NCBI GenBank assembly: GCA_018335615.1
Contig: JAGXRS010000059.1
Coordinates: 1 to 11,063, forward strand
Reading direction: 5' to 3'
DNA: 11,063 bases
Source: Hydrogenophaga sp.
GTDB taxonomy: Bacteria > Pseudomonadota > Gammaproteobacteria > Burkholderiales > Burkholderiaceae_C
Shown: piece by piece, positions 1-7,362 of the stretch
Layout: each line of letters starts with the position of its first letter
How positions within the stretch are numbered: the first letter of the stretch is position 1
The notes under the pieces: model-generated
Databases searched by the model: none
What the model was told of the DNA's origin: nothing
What the model saw: the letters and a program-made list of their open reading frames with translations, nothing else
Position numbers and translations under genes: made by a program

Positions 1-328
1 CGGATTCGGCCCGCCCGTGCGGCGCAGCGGGGGGGGTGTGCCCCGCCGCGTGTGACGGCGGCGTGTCGCGGCCGAAGCCGGGCAGGAAATCGGCCGTGGT
101 GCCGGCGCCGGGCCACGGTGGCTCTGCGGGCACGGGCAGGCCTGTGGCGTGGCTGGCGGTTTCGTCCGGGGCCGCCTCGTCGGTCCCTTGGCCGTCGCTC
201 ACCTGCAGCAGCAGACTGGCAAACAGGTCGCCGCCAGGCTCCTGGCTTCCTGGGCGTGCCGGCGCGCCCGACGCCTGCGCCGGGCGCACGGCCGCCGCGC
301 CACCCGTTGCTGGTGCCAGGCCGCTCAT
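1..328 (-). CDS. fliK: FliK, flagellar hook-length control protein (N-terminal part, cut by window edge)
   Basis: About 109 N-terminal residues of a protein that continues beyond position 1. The ATG at 328-326 overlaps the fliJ stop as ATGA, so the two are probably translationally coupled. FliK is secreted through the flagellar export gate, measures hook length and switches export specificity to filament proteins. The visible part starts MSGLAPATGG, has a short DLFASLLLQV helix-like segment near residues 34-43 typical of FliK N-termini, then becomes rich in Ala, Pro and Gly, as expected of the disordered ruler region. Identity rests mainly on its place after fliJ plus that composition. The conserved C-terminal switch domain is outside the window. 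A run of eight C (coding strand) lies at 29-36. Confidence 0.8.
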   Translation of the reverse strand, partial: MSGLAPATGGAAAVRPAQASGAPARPGSQEPGGDLFASLLLQVSDGQGTDEAAPDETASHATGLPVPAEPPWPGAGTTADFLPGFGRDTPPSHAAGHTPPAAPHGRAES

Positions 329-870
329 GGGCGCCCCGGCGCGGCGAAGGCGCGTGCCGTCAACAAGGCCTGCCGCTGGGCCTGTGCCTGGGCGGGTGTC
401 TGCGCTGGTTCCCCTGCCTGTGCCACGGCCAGGCGCTGGCGCAGGTGGATCGACAGGGCCAGCTCGTCGGTGGCTTTCTGCTCCTGGCGCTGGGCTTTCT
501 GCCGCAGGGCCTGCACCTGGGCGTCGGTGTACTTGCGCAGGCCGGCCAGGTCGCGTTCGGCCGCGTGCACCTGTTGTTGCGCTTGTTCCACCAGCGCCGC
601 GCGGTTGCTCAGCACACCGCGCTGGAAGTCCATGGCGTGGTCGATCTTGTGCATGAACTGGCGGTGGTGGTGCAGCAGCGCCGGGTCCACGCCCTGGGCG
701 CCGCGCGCGCTCCAGCGCTGCTGGGCCTCCTGGGCGTAGGTCTGCAGCTGGTCCATCTGCCCCTGCGCCGCCTGCCATTCACGCTGCAGCCGCGTCAGCG
801 CGGCCAGGGCTTCGTCGCGGCGCTGCTGCGCCAGCTCCACCACTTTGTGCAGGGTCTGGATCGCGGTCAT
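325..870 (-). CDS. fliJ: FliJ, flagellar export chaperone / ATPase stalk protein
   Basis: 181 residues, longer than the roughly 147 of enterobacterial FliJ because of an Ala/Gln/Pro-rich tail (PAQTPAQAQAQRQ). The body is almost wholly alpha-helical coiled coil: a first helix with TLHKVVELAQQRRDEAL, then a second long helix rich in Gln, Arg and Ala around VEQAQQQVHAAERDLAGLRK. In the family FliJ sits in the FliI hexamer like the gamma stalk of F1-ATPase and escorts export chaperones to FlhA. The start at 870 overlaps the fliI stop by 4 bases (ATGA) and has AAGGA at 879-883, 8 bases upstream. It overlaps fliK by 4 bases at the other end. The assignment relies on coiled-coil character plus position between fliI and fliK. 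Confidence 0.9.
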   Translation of the reverse strand: MTAIQTLHKVVELAQQRRDEALAALTRLQREWQAAQGQMDQLQTYAQEAQQRWSARGAQGVDPALLHHHRQFMHKIDHAMDFQRGVLSNRAALVEQAQQQVHAAERDLAGLRKYTDAQVQALRQKAQRQEQKATDELALSIHLRQRLAVAQAGEPAQTPAQAQAQRQALLTARAFAAPGRP

Positions 871-2318
871 GGGGTCGGTCCTTCAGGGCCTTGTGGCGGG
901 TGGCGTGCGCCGCCCTGCAGCGTGCTGTTGAGCTGTTGCAGGCTGGCGTCGAGCGTGGCGGCTTCGTGCATGCCCTGGATCAGGAAGCGCTGCAGGGCGG
1001 GGTAGAGAACGATGGCCCGGTCCGTCTCCGGGTCGCTGCCGGCCATGTAGGCGCCGAGCTGGATCAGGTCGCGGCTCTTCATGTAGCGCGAGTACAGGCC
1101 GCGGAACTTGCGCGCCATCTCCAGGTGGCCGGCACTGGCCACGTTGTGCATCACCCGCGAGGCCGAGGCCTCCACGTCGATGGCCGGGAAGTGGCCCGAC
1201 TCGGCCAGGGCGCGCGAGAGCACGATGTGCCCGTCCAGGATGGCGCGCGCCGCGTCGGCGATCGGGTCCTGCTGGTCGTCGCCCTCGGAGAGCACGGTGT
1301 AGAAGGCGGTGATGGAACCCACGCCGTTCAGGCCATTGCCGCTGCGCTCCACCAGCTGCGGCAGCTTGGCGAAGCAGCTCGGCGGGTAGCCCTTGGTGGC
1401 CGGCGGCTCGCCAATGGCCAGCGCAATCTCGCGCTGCGCCATGGCGTAGCGGGTGAGCGAGTCCATGAGCAGGAGCACGTCCAGCCCGTCGTCGCGGAAG
1501 CGCTCGGCGATCGCCGTGGCGTAGGCGGCGCCCTGCATGCGCACCAGCGGCGGCGCGTCGGCCGGTGCGGCCACCACCACCGCGCGCTGGCGGCCTTCCA
1601 CACCCAGGATGTCTTCGATGAATTCCTTCACTTCGCGGCCGCGCTCGCCGATGAGCCCGACCACGATCACGTCGGCCTGCGTGTAGCGGGCCATCATGCC
1701 CAGCAGCACGCTCTTGCCCACGCCCGAGCCGGCAAACAGGCCGATGCGCTGGCCGCGGCCCACGGTGAGCAGGGCGTTGATGGCGCGCACGCCGGTGTCC
1801 AGCGGTTCGCGCACCGGGTCGCGGTCCATGGCGTTGAGTGGCTGGCGGTCCATGGGGGCCATGTCCACATCGACGATGGGTCCCTGGTGGTCCAGCGGGT
1901 GGCCGTGCGAATCGACCACCCGGCCCAGCAGGCCCCGGCCCAGCGGCAGGCGCAGCACGCCGCGGTCGTTGGCCGAGGGTGGCTTGTTGACTTGACCCAG
2001 CCGTGGCACGGTGCGAAACGGCGCCAGCGGCGTCACGCTGGCGCCACTGGAGAGGCCGTGCGTGTCGCCGGCCGGCATCAGAAAGGCCTTGTCGCCCGAG
2101 AAGCCCACCACCTCGGCCAGCACCGGGGGCTTGTCGCCGTTGGCGATCAGGCACTGCGAACCCACCGGCACGCGCAGGCCCACGGCTTCCAGCACCAGGC
2201 CGGCCAGGCGCGTGAGCGTGCCCCGCACCTCCAGCGATGTGGCCACCTGCGCGTGTTCCCGCGCGTCGTCCAGGAAAGCGCCCCAGCGGCCCTGGGGATC
2301 GGTGCTGGTCTCAGACAT
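867..2318 (-). CDS. fliI: FliI, flagellum-specific export ATPase
   Basis: 483 residues, full length for the type III secretion ATPase family related to the F1 beta subunit. Visible motifs: Walker A GSGVGKS at 197-203, the catalytic glutamate region GERGREV at 224-230, Walker B VLLLMDS at 281-287, the family segment YPPSCFAKLP at 311-320 and the F1 alpha/beta-type signature PAIDVEASAS at 378-387. It hydrolyses ATP at the cytoplasmic face of the export gate and, with FliH and FliJ, loads rod, hook and filament subunits. The start overlaps the end of fliH by 8 bases. Upstream purines (GGGGA) are only a weak ribosome site, so coupling to fliH is likely. No key residue appears to be missing. Confidence 0.98.
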   Translation of the reverse strand: MSETSTDPQGRWGAFLDDAREHAQVATSLEVRGTLTRLAGLVLEAVGLRVPVGSQCLIANGDKPPVLAEVVGFSGDKAFLMPAGDTHGLSSGASVTPLAPFRTVPRLGQVNKPPSANDRGVLRLPLGRGLLGRVVDSHGHPLDHQGPIVDVDMAPMDRQPLNAMDRDPVREPLDTGVRAINALLTVGRGQRIGLFAGSGVGKSVLLGMMARYTQADVIVVGLIGERGREVKEFIEDILGVEGRQRAVVVAAPADAPPLVRMQGAAYATAIAERFRDDGLDVLLLMDSLTRYAMAQREIALAIGEPPATKGYPPSCFAKLPQLVERSGNGLNGVGSITAFYTVLSEGDDQQDPIADAARAILDGHIVLSRALAESGHFPAIDVEASASRVMHNVASAGHLEMARKFRGLYSRYMKSRDLIQLGAYMAGSDPETDRAIVLYPALQRFLIQGMHEAATLDASLQQLNSTLQGGARHPPQGPEGPTP

Positions 2319-3036
2319 CGGCGTCCCCGGGGCTCCAGGCGCTGTCCAGGCCGAGGTTGCCCACGGTGCGGGCCCAGCGCTTTTCGATGGTGGCGTCCAC
2401 CACCCGGCTGGCCGACTCCACCAGGCAGCCGCCCGGGCTCAGGCTGCTGTCGGCCACGAACTCGGGCCTCGGGCTGGCCAGGGTCTCCTGCAGCGCGCCC
2501 TTCATCAGGGCCAGGTCGCTCGGGTGCAGGCGCACGGTGGCGGGCAGGCCGTCCTCGATCAGCTGGCCCAGCGCCTCGGCGATCACGGGCTTGAGCGCCA
2601 GGGTGTTGCCCGCCAGTTCCTGGCGCACCACCTGGCGGGCCAGGTCGCAGGCCAGTTCCAGCAGCTGGCGCGCGATCTGGTCTTCGCTGCGGGTCAGGTG
2701 CTCGCGGGTGCTGTGCAGCAGCTGGCCCATGCGCACGGCGGTCTCTTCGGCGGTCTTGCGCACGGTGGCTTCCAGCGCCTCGCGCACCTCGCGCCCGCCC
2801 GCCTCGTGGCCCTGGGCGAAGCCCTCGGCGTAGGCGGCCTCGCGGGCGGCCTGCAAGGCGGCCTCGTCGATGCCCGGCGTCTCGGGTTCCGGCACCGGAT
2901 CGGGCTCGGGCTCGGGGATGTCTTCGGGGATGTCCATCGAGTTGAAGGTCCAGGCCGCCACGGCCCCGATCTCCTCGCGCGGAATGAAGCGCGAGTGGTG
3001 GCTGGACTTCGGGGCGGGCTTAGACGAAGCCGTCAT
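2311..3036 (-). CDS. fliH: FliH, negative regulator and stator of the export ATPase
   Basis: 241 residues. FliH dimers bind FliI and tether it to FliN at the C ring. The N-terminal segment carries a lone Trp (W29 in AVAAWTF), consistent with the aromatic anchor for FliN. Residues about 35-55 are a Pro/Asp/Glu linker (PEDIPEPEPDPVPEPE). Then comes the Gly-spaced helix AYAEGFAQGHEAG typical of FliH, a long helix with QLLELACDLARQVVRQEL and the C-terminal domain with VRLHPSDL and SPGGCLVES. The ATG at 3036 lies inside the fliG 3' end (17-base overlap) with GGAGG at 3042-3046, 5 bases upstream, so the ribosome site is built into the Gly codons of the FliG tail. Confidence 0.95.
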   Translation of the reverse strand: MTASSKPAPKSSHHSRFIPREEIGAVAAWTFNSMDIPEDIPEPEPDPVPEPETPGIDEAALQAAREAAYAEGFAQGHEAGGREVREALEATVRKTAEETAVRMGQLLHSTREHLTRSEDQIARQLLELACDLARQVVRQELAGNTLALKPVIAEALGQLIEDGLPATVRLHPSDLALMKGALQETLASPRPEFVADSSLSPGGCLVESASRVVDATIEKRWARTVGNLGLDSAWSPGDADV

Positions 3037-4015
3037 CGCCGCCTCCGCCGATCACGATGGAACCTTCGTCGGAGAGCCGGCGCACGATCTTGAGAATGTC
3101 CTTCTGCTGGTTCTCCACCTCGGACAGGCGCACCGGGCCGCGCGACTCCAGGTCTTCGCGCAGCGCCTCGGCCGCGCGGCTCGACATGTTGCCCAGGATG
3201 TGCTCGCGCAGCTCCTTGGTGGTGCCCTTGAGCGCCACCACCAGCGCATCCGAGCCCACTTCCTTGAGCACCAGCTGCACCGACTTGTTGTCCAGCTTGA
3301 GCAGGTCTTCGAAGGTGAACATCTTGTCCATGATCTTCTGCGCCAGGTCGGCGTCCTGCTCGCGGATCGAGTTGATGATGGAGCCTTCCATCGCCGTGCC
3401 CACCATGTTGATGATGTCGGCGGCGGTCTGCACGCCGCCCAGCGAGGTCTTGCGCACCTTGTCGCCGCCGGCCAGCACCTTGTAGAGCACCTCGTTGAGG
3501 TCGCTCAGCGCGGTGGGCTGGATGCCTTCGAGCGTGGCGATGCGCAGCATCACCTCGTTGCGCACGCGCTCGGGCAGGTGCTTGATCACGCCGGCGCTGT
3601 GGTCGCTCTCCAGGTGCACCAGGATGGCCGCCATGATCTGCGGGTGCTCGCCGCGCAGCAGCTCGGCCACCGACAGCGGGTCCATCCACTTCAGGCCTTC
3701 GATGCCCGACACATCGCTGCCCTGCAGGATGCGGTCGATCAGCAGCGAGGCCTTGTCGTCGCCCAGGGCGCGCTTGAGCACCGCGCGCACATAGCTGTCG
3801 GTGTCGGACACCAGCAGGCTGCGCGAGGCCGCCTCGTTCGAGAATTTCTCCACCACCTGGTCCACGCGGTCGCGCGACACCGAGCGCATGCCGGCGATGG
3901 TCTCGCCCAGCTTCTGCACTTCCTTGGGGCTGAGGTGCTTGAACACCTCGGCGGCTTCTTCCTCGCCGAGCGACATCAGGAAGATGGCCGCGTCCTGGAC
4001 GCCATCGTCTGCCAT
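3020..4015 (-). CDS. fliG: FliG, flagellar motor switch protein (C ring)
   Basis: 331 residues, the normal length. FliG joins the MS ring to the C ring and is the rotor part that meets the MotA stator. The N-terminal domain binds FliF (AAIFLMSLGEEEAAEVF). The middle domain has the conserved EHPQ motif at 123-126. The C-terminal torque domain keeps the charged residues known from the E. coli protein, shifted by one: K263, R280, E287/D288 (Glu-Asp in place of Asp-Asp) and R296. The C-terminus ends in a Gly-rich tail (IGGGGDDGFV) whose codons also supply the fliH ribosome site. AGGAG at 4024-4028 lies 8 bases before the ATG. A 55-base gap separates it from fliF. Confidence 0.98.
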   Translation of the reverse strand: MADDGVQDAAIFLMSLGEEEAAEVFKHLSPKEVQKLGETIAGMRSVSRDRVDQVVEKFSNEAASRSLLVSDTDSYVRAVLKRALGDDKASLLIDRILQGSDVSGIEGLKWMDPLSVAELLRGEHPQIMAAILVHLESDHSAGVIKHLPERVRNEVMLRIATLEGIQPTALSDLNEVLYKVLAGGDKVRKTSLGGVQTAADIINMVGTAMEGSIINSIREQDADLAQKIMDKMFTFEDLLKLDNKSVQLVLKEVGSDALVVALKGTTKELREHILGNMSSRAAEALREDLESRGPVRLSEVENQQKDILKIVRRLSDEGSIVIGGGGDDGFV

Positions 4016-4070
4016 GGGGGAGTCTCCTGTGGGGAACCGGTTGGTGGGGGGCGGGGTGGGGCTCAGGCGC

Positions 4071-5771
4071 TCAGGTGGTGGCGGCGGTGTCGCCGCTGAG
4101 CCAGCCCTTCACGATGTTGGCCACGGCCATGGGGTCTTGCAACGCGAGTTGTCGGGCGTGGGCCAGGCGGGTTTCGTGGGGCGTCAGCGTCACGTCCAGC
4201 GCGGCCTCGGCGCCCGGCATCGGCAGGCCCGGTCGCTCGTTCGTCTCGTCCACCACGGCACTGAGTTGCGGCACCTCGGGCTTGGCCAGCGGCGGCGGTG
4301 GGCTGGTCTTCATCAGCTTCAGGCCCGGGCGCACCAGGCCCAGCACAATGATGGCCGCCAGCACCAGCATGGCCAATGGCCAGGCCATGTTGCGCAGCAG
4401 GTCCTGGTTGTCGGCTTGCTGCCACCAGGCCACGTCCTGCACCTCGGTCGTGCGGGGCAGGGTGAAGACGGCGTTGACCAGGTTCACCGAGTCGCCGCGG
4501 TCGCGGTTGAAGCCGATCGTCTCGCGCACCAGCGCGCTCATCTGCTCCAGCTGCTCGGGTGGGATTGCCACCGAGGTTTCCTTGCCGTTGCGGTCCACCA
4601 CCGTGCGGTGGTTCACCACCACCGCCGCGCTCAGGCGGCGCACCGTGCCGCTGGACTCGCGCACCACCTTCACCGTCTTGTCCACCTCGTAGTTGATGAC
4701 CGACTCGCGCCGCGCGTTGCCCGCCTTGTCGCCGTTGCCGGCCACGCCCAGCGGGGCGGCCGGGCCGTTGATGGGTGCTGCGCCAGTGGCCGGCGGCTGG
4801 TTGCTCACCGCGCCGGGCACACCGGCCGGCTGCGCCACCCCGGGCGTGCCGTCTTCCACGATCTGCTGGCTGCGCACCGCGCCCAGTTCGGCGCCCTGGT
4901 TGGGGCGGTGCTGCTCGGAGGTGGATTCCACCAGCGAGAAGTCCACGTCGGCGCTGACCTGCGCCTTCACGTTGCCCACGCCCACCAGCGGCTCGATCAT
5001 GTCGAGGATGCGGCGGGTGTACAGCTGCTCCAGCTGCTGGGTGTACTGCAGCTTCTGCACGTCGGCGCCCTGGGCCTGCCCGTCGGGCGAGGCCGAGAGC
5101 AGCGAGCCGGCGTCGTCCACCACGCTCACGGCCTTGGGGTTCATCTCGGGCACGCTGGATGCCACCAGGTGCACGATGCCGGCCACCTGCGCCTTGTCCA
5201 GCGTGCGGCCCGGGTGCAGCGTGAGCAACACCGAGGCCGAGGGCTTCTGCTGCTCGCGGAAGAAACCGTTCTGGTTCGGCAGCGCCAGGTGGATGCGCGC
5301 GGACTGCACCGAGGAGAGCGACTGGATCGAGCGCGTCAGCTCGCCCTCCAGGCCGCGCTGGAAGGTCAGGCGCTCCTGGAACTGCGTCATGCCGAAGCGG
5401 TTGGCCTCCATCAGCTCGAAGCCGTTGACCGTGCCCTTGGGCAGGCCCTGCGAGGCCAGGCGCAGGCGGGTGTCGTGCACCCGATCGGCCGGCACCATGA
5501 TGGCGCCACCGCCCTCGGTGTGCTTGTAGGGCACGTTCATCTGCGTGAGCTGCGCCACGATGGCGCCACCGTCCTTGTCGCTCAGGCTGGTGTAGAGCAC
5601 GCGCCACTCGGGCTGGCGGCCCATGAAGAAAAAGGCCAGCGCAATCGCCAGCAGTGCCAGCGCGCCAGCGCCCAGCTTGATCTTCTGCGCCGTGTCCAGG
5701 CGTGCCAGGCCGGCGCTGAACGCGCTCTGCCTCACGGGCTGGAATTCCATTTCGGCGACGGTGTTGCTCAT
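4071..5771 (-). CDS. fliF: FliF, flagellar MS-ring protein
   Basis: 566 residues, normal for the family. FliF forms the membrane ring that nucleates the basal body and houses the export gate. A first membrane helix lies at about 33-50 (GAGALALLAIALAFFFMG), the periplasmic ring-building motifs at about 55-300, then a low-complexity Pro/Ala/Gly linker at 305-350 and a second membrane helix at about 463-480 (WPLAMLVLAAIIVLGLV). The cytoplasmic tail ends in the FliG-binding helix (MAVANIVKGWLSG). It is the first gene of the operon. The ATG at 5771 has no purine-rich ribosome site, only C-rich sequence upstream. No in-frame alternative start exists between it and an upstream TAA, so this start is kept. 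Confidence 0.97.
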   Translation of the reverse strand: MSNTVAEMEFQPVRQSAFSAGLARLDTAQKIKLGAGALALLAIALAFFFMGRQPEWRVLYTSLSDKDGGAIVAQLTQMNVPYKHTEGGGAIMVPADRVHDTRLRLASQGLPKGTVNGFELMEANRFGMTQFQERLTFQRGLEGELTRSIQSLSSVQSARIHLALPNQNGFFREQQKPSASVLLTLHPGRTLDKAQVAGIVHLVASSVPEMNPKAVSVVDDAGSLLSASPDGQAQGADVQKLQYTQQLEQLYTRRILDMIEPLVGVGNVKAQVSADVDFSLVESTSEQHRPNQGAELGAVRSQQIVEDGTPGVAQPAGVPGAVSNQPPATGAAPINGPAAPLGVAGNGDKAGNARRESVINYEVDKTVKVVRESSGTVRRLSAAVVVNHRTVVDRNGKETSVAIPPEQLEQMSALVRETIGFNRDRGDSVNLVNAVFTLPRTTEVQDVAWWQQADNQDLLRNMAWPLAMLVLAAIIVLGLVRPGLKLMKTSPPPPLAKPEVPQLSAVVDETNERPGLPMPGAEAALDVTLTPHETRLAHARQLALQDPMAVANIVKGWLSGDTAATT

Positions 5772-5827
5772 GGGGGCGGGGTCTGCGGTTCTGCACGCGG
5801 GGCGCGGACATGGCCCCGTTGGCGTCG

Positions 5828-5920
5828 ATTATTCGGGGGCCCACCCTGGGGCATAGCCGCGAATAGGCGGTGCTTTGTGCCCTTATTCCCCCGGCACGGG
5901 GCGCACCGGCTCACTAGCAT
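5828..5920. promoter_or_regulatory. Candidate FlhD4C2 box with divergent promoters for fliF and fliE
   Basis: Two half sites face each other: GAATAGGC at 5861-5868 and CCTTATTC at 5881-5888, with a 12-base spacer. This matches the known FlhDC box design (AAATA(A/G)CG-like halves inverted around 10-12 bases), although the outer parts of the consensus match only partly. The box centre (about 5874) is nearly equidistant from two possible -10 hexamers: AATAAT on the minus strand (plus-strand ATTATT 5828-5833) toward fliF, and TAGCAT at 5915-5920 toward fliE. Each predicted start would be about 52 bases from the box centre. This is inferred from pattern, gene context and the presence of flhDC in the same window. 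Confidence 0.5.
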
Positions 5921-5952
5921 CGGGTCTCACGCATTTTGTGGAAGACACCGTC

Positions 5953-6267
5953 ATGGACCTGCGAATCAACGCCATGCCCAGCCAGGCACTGACCGGCGTG
6001 GGCCAGACCGCCCTGAAGCGCCCCGAGGCCGCCGGTGGGGTGGGTGGCAACTTCGCCGACAGCTTCAAGACCACCCTGAGATCGGTCAGTGCGGCGCAAA
6101 CTGAAGCCTCGAATCTGCAAACCCAGGTGCAACTCGGCAACCCCGCCGTGAGCCTGGAGCAGACCATGCTCGCCATGCAGAAGTCCCAGATCGGCTTCCA
6201 GGCCACGCTGCATGTGCGCAACCGCATGGTGCAGGCGTATACCGACATCATGAATATGTCTGTGTAA
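5953..6267 (+). CDS. fliE: FliE, hook-basal body complex protein
   Basis: 104 residues, the usual FliE length. FliE sits between the MS ring and the proximal rod and is the first substrate of the export gate. The C-terminal half carries the family pattern: SLEQTMLAMQKSQIGFQATL followed by VRNRMVQAYTDIMNM, the helices shared with rod proteins. The ATG at 5953 was chosen because GGAAG at 5940-5944 lies 8 bases before it and MDLRIN fits FliE N-termini. The open frame extends 26 codons further up, but that part covers the promoter region. It is transcribed alone, divergent from fliF, and is followed after 3 bases by a structured repeat. Confidence 0.95.
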   Translation: MDLRINAMPSQALTGVGQTALKRPEAAGGVGGNFADSFKTTLRSVSAAQTEASNLQTQVQLGNPAVSLEQTMLAMQKSQIGFQATLHVRNRMVQAYTDIMNMSV

Positions 6268-6270
6268 ACA

Positions 6271-6367
6271 CCCCCGCCGCGCTGCGCGCGACCCCCTCAA
6301 GGGGGCAACGCGAGCGGCCCGGCAAAGCCGGTTCCGCCGCGTTCTGTGTGAAGACACGTCGCGCCGG
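6271..6367 (+). repeat. Structured intergenic repeat, copy A (3' of fliE)
   Basis: Begins 3 bases after the fliE stop. Parts in order: a GC hairpin (CGCGC-type), CCCCC-TCAA-GGGGG, then the 37-base stem-loop at 6307-6343: outer stem AACGCG/CGCGTT, inner GCGG/CCGC, terminal CCGGC-AAA-GCCGG. It ends in GACACGTCGCGCCGG (6353-6367), which reappears inverted in copy B. The same order of elements occurs in copies B and C. The likely role is transcript 3'-end formation or stability; there is no classic U tract. Confidence 0.8.
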
Positions 6368-6508
6368 TGAGGGGGTGGCGTATCCACGTTTCGTTCTGGG
6401 TTCGGCCACGTCGTGGCCGTGAGGCTCACCCGTTGCGCGCCATTCTTGCGCCTTTCTTTCCCTCTCACGCTTCCAAAACCGCAGCGGCTACACGCAGTGA
6501 GCCGCGAT
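6368..6508. other. Spacer between the two facing repeat copies
   Basis: 141 bases with no supported gene on either strand. It holds two abutting small palindromes: CGGCCACGTCGTGGCCG (6403-6419) and GTGAGGCTCAC (6419-6429). A pyrimidine-rich plus-strand stretch follows around 6447-6470. These could contribute to termination of the converging fliE and fliT transcripts, but no textbook terminator is visible. Confidence 0.5.
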
Positions 6509-6597
6509 CCGGCGCGACGTGTCAGGATGCCGCGGAACTGGCTCTGCCAGGCCGCAGGCATCGCCCCCTGGGGGGTGACGCAAAGCGGCGCGTGGGG
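6509..6597 (-). repeat. Structured intergenic repeat, copy B (3' of fliT)
   Basis: Read on the minus strand it begins directly after the fliT stop codon and runs toward copy A. It has CCCCC-CA-GGGGG and the 37-base stem-loop at 6526-6562 with outer stem GATGCC/GGCATC, inner GCGG/CCGC and terminal CTGGC-AGA-GCCAG. It ends in GACACGTCGCGCCGG, the perfect 15-bp inverted partner of the copy A end (6509-6523 against 6353-6367). Base differences from copies A and C preserve pairing. Confidence 0.8.
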
Positions 6598-6891
6598 TCA
6601 GTGAACTGTCTTGGGGTCCATCAGCAGCGCCAGGTCGTTCAGCCAGGGTTCGGCCAGGCAGCGGATCTCGGCGTCGGTGCGCAGGATGCGCTGCATGATG
6701 CGCACCTTCTCGCGGCGTTCGTCGGGGGCCAGTTCCAGCGTGCGGGCCTTGCTGCGCAGCTGGGCGATCAACACAGCGCAGGTGCCTTCCAGTCGCACCA
6801 CCTGGTCCCAGTTCTCGGTCTGGGCGGCCTCCAGCATTTTCTGGCTGGCGTTTTCAATGGCTTTGTAGTAGTCGAGCAAGCTGGGCTCCAT
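6598..6891 (-). CDS. fliT: FliT-like flagellar export chaperone
   Basis: 97 residues, all helical, highly charged and without signal peptide or membrane segment. It begins MEPSLLDYYKAIENASQKML, and the motif EAAQTENWDQVVRLEGTCAVLI resembles the FliT family pattern of a Trp followed by a short helix. FliT chaperones the cap protein FliD and in enterobacteria also restrains FlhDC. It lies 2 bases after fliS (TGATCATG) with GGAG 7 bases before the ATG, so it is co-translated with fliS. FliT proteins are poorly conserved, so the name leans on the fliD-fliS-fliT order. Confidence 0.78.
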   Translation of the reverse strand: MEPSLLDYYKAIENASQKMLEAAQTENWDQVVRLEGTCAVLIAQLRSKARTLELAPDERREKVRIMQRILRTDAEIRCLAEPWLNDLALLMDPKTVH

Positions 6892-6893
6892 GA

Positions 6894-7331
6894 TCAGGCT
6901 CCAAGGCCCGCAGCGGGTTGCACAGAGGGGGCAGGGCGCGCGCCCTTGATCTGTTTCCAGGAATCGGCCACCGGTTCGATCAGGCGGGCCACCTCGGCCA
7001 GCGCCTCCTCGTCGTTGCGCAGGTTGGCGTGCGTCAGCCGCACGATGCTGTAGTCGTACAGGTTGCGCAGGTTGGCCGCCACTTCACCGCCGTCGCGCAT
7101 GTTCAGGCCCGCCTTCAGGCCTTCTTCGAGAATGCGCACGGCCTTGCCGATGGCCACCCCTTTGGCCGCCACATCCTGGCGTGCCAGGCCGCCGCGTGCC
7201 GTGGCAATGGCCTGCAGCAGCCCGTCGAACAGCAGCCCGACCAGGTGGTGCGGGTCTGCACCCTGTACGCTGGTCTCGGTGGCCACACGCTGGTAGGCCG
7301 ATGCGGCGCGTGATGTGACAGAGGTAAACAT
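6894..7331 (-). CDS. fliS: FliS, flagellin export chaperone
   Basis: 145 residues from the chosen ATG at 7331. FliS binds the C-terminal helix of FliC and stops it polymerising in the cytoplasm before export. Family features visible: the N-terminal AASAYQRVATETSVQ, the HHLVGLLFDGLLQAI helix, and the later LRNLYDYSIVRLTHANLRND, which is strongly typical of FliS. The frame is open for 30 more codons and has another ATG three codons up. Only the 7331 start has a suitably spaced ribosome site (AAGGA, 9 bases upstream), and it begins MFTSVTSRAA like other FliS proteins. It is followed by fliT with a 2-base gap. Confidence 0.95.
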   Translation of the reverse strand: MFTSVTSRAASAYQRVATETSVQGADPHHLVGLLFDGLLQAIATARGGLARQDVAAKGVAIGKAVRILEEGLKAGLNMRDGGEVAANLRNLYDYSIVRLTHANLRNDEEALAEVARLIEPVADSWKQIKGARPAPSVQPAAGLGA

Positions 7332-7362
7332 GGTGTCCATTCCTTGTGTCTGATGCCTTTTA

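Noticed and set aside
891..2594. Long plus-strand open frame opposite fliI and fliH
   Set aside because: It is antisense to clear fliI/fliH, rich in His, Arg, Gly and Ala with no domain pattern. Such frames arise from high GC at third codon positions.
2870..4099. 409-codon plus-strand open frame opposite fliG
   Set aside because: The opposite strand is unmistakable FliG. The frame is His/Gln/Leu-rich shadow sequence.
5875..5952. Upstream extension of fliE to an ATG at 5875
   Set aside because: The added residues (MCPYSPGTG...) do not look like FliE and would cover the FlhDC box half site. The ATG at 5953 has the ribosome site.
3801..6104. 767-codon plus-strand open frame opposite fliG and fliF running into fliE
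   Set aside because: It overlaps three well-identified genes, has shadow-type composition and no recognisable motif, so it is an artefact of base composition.
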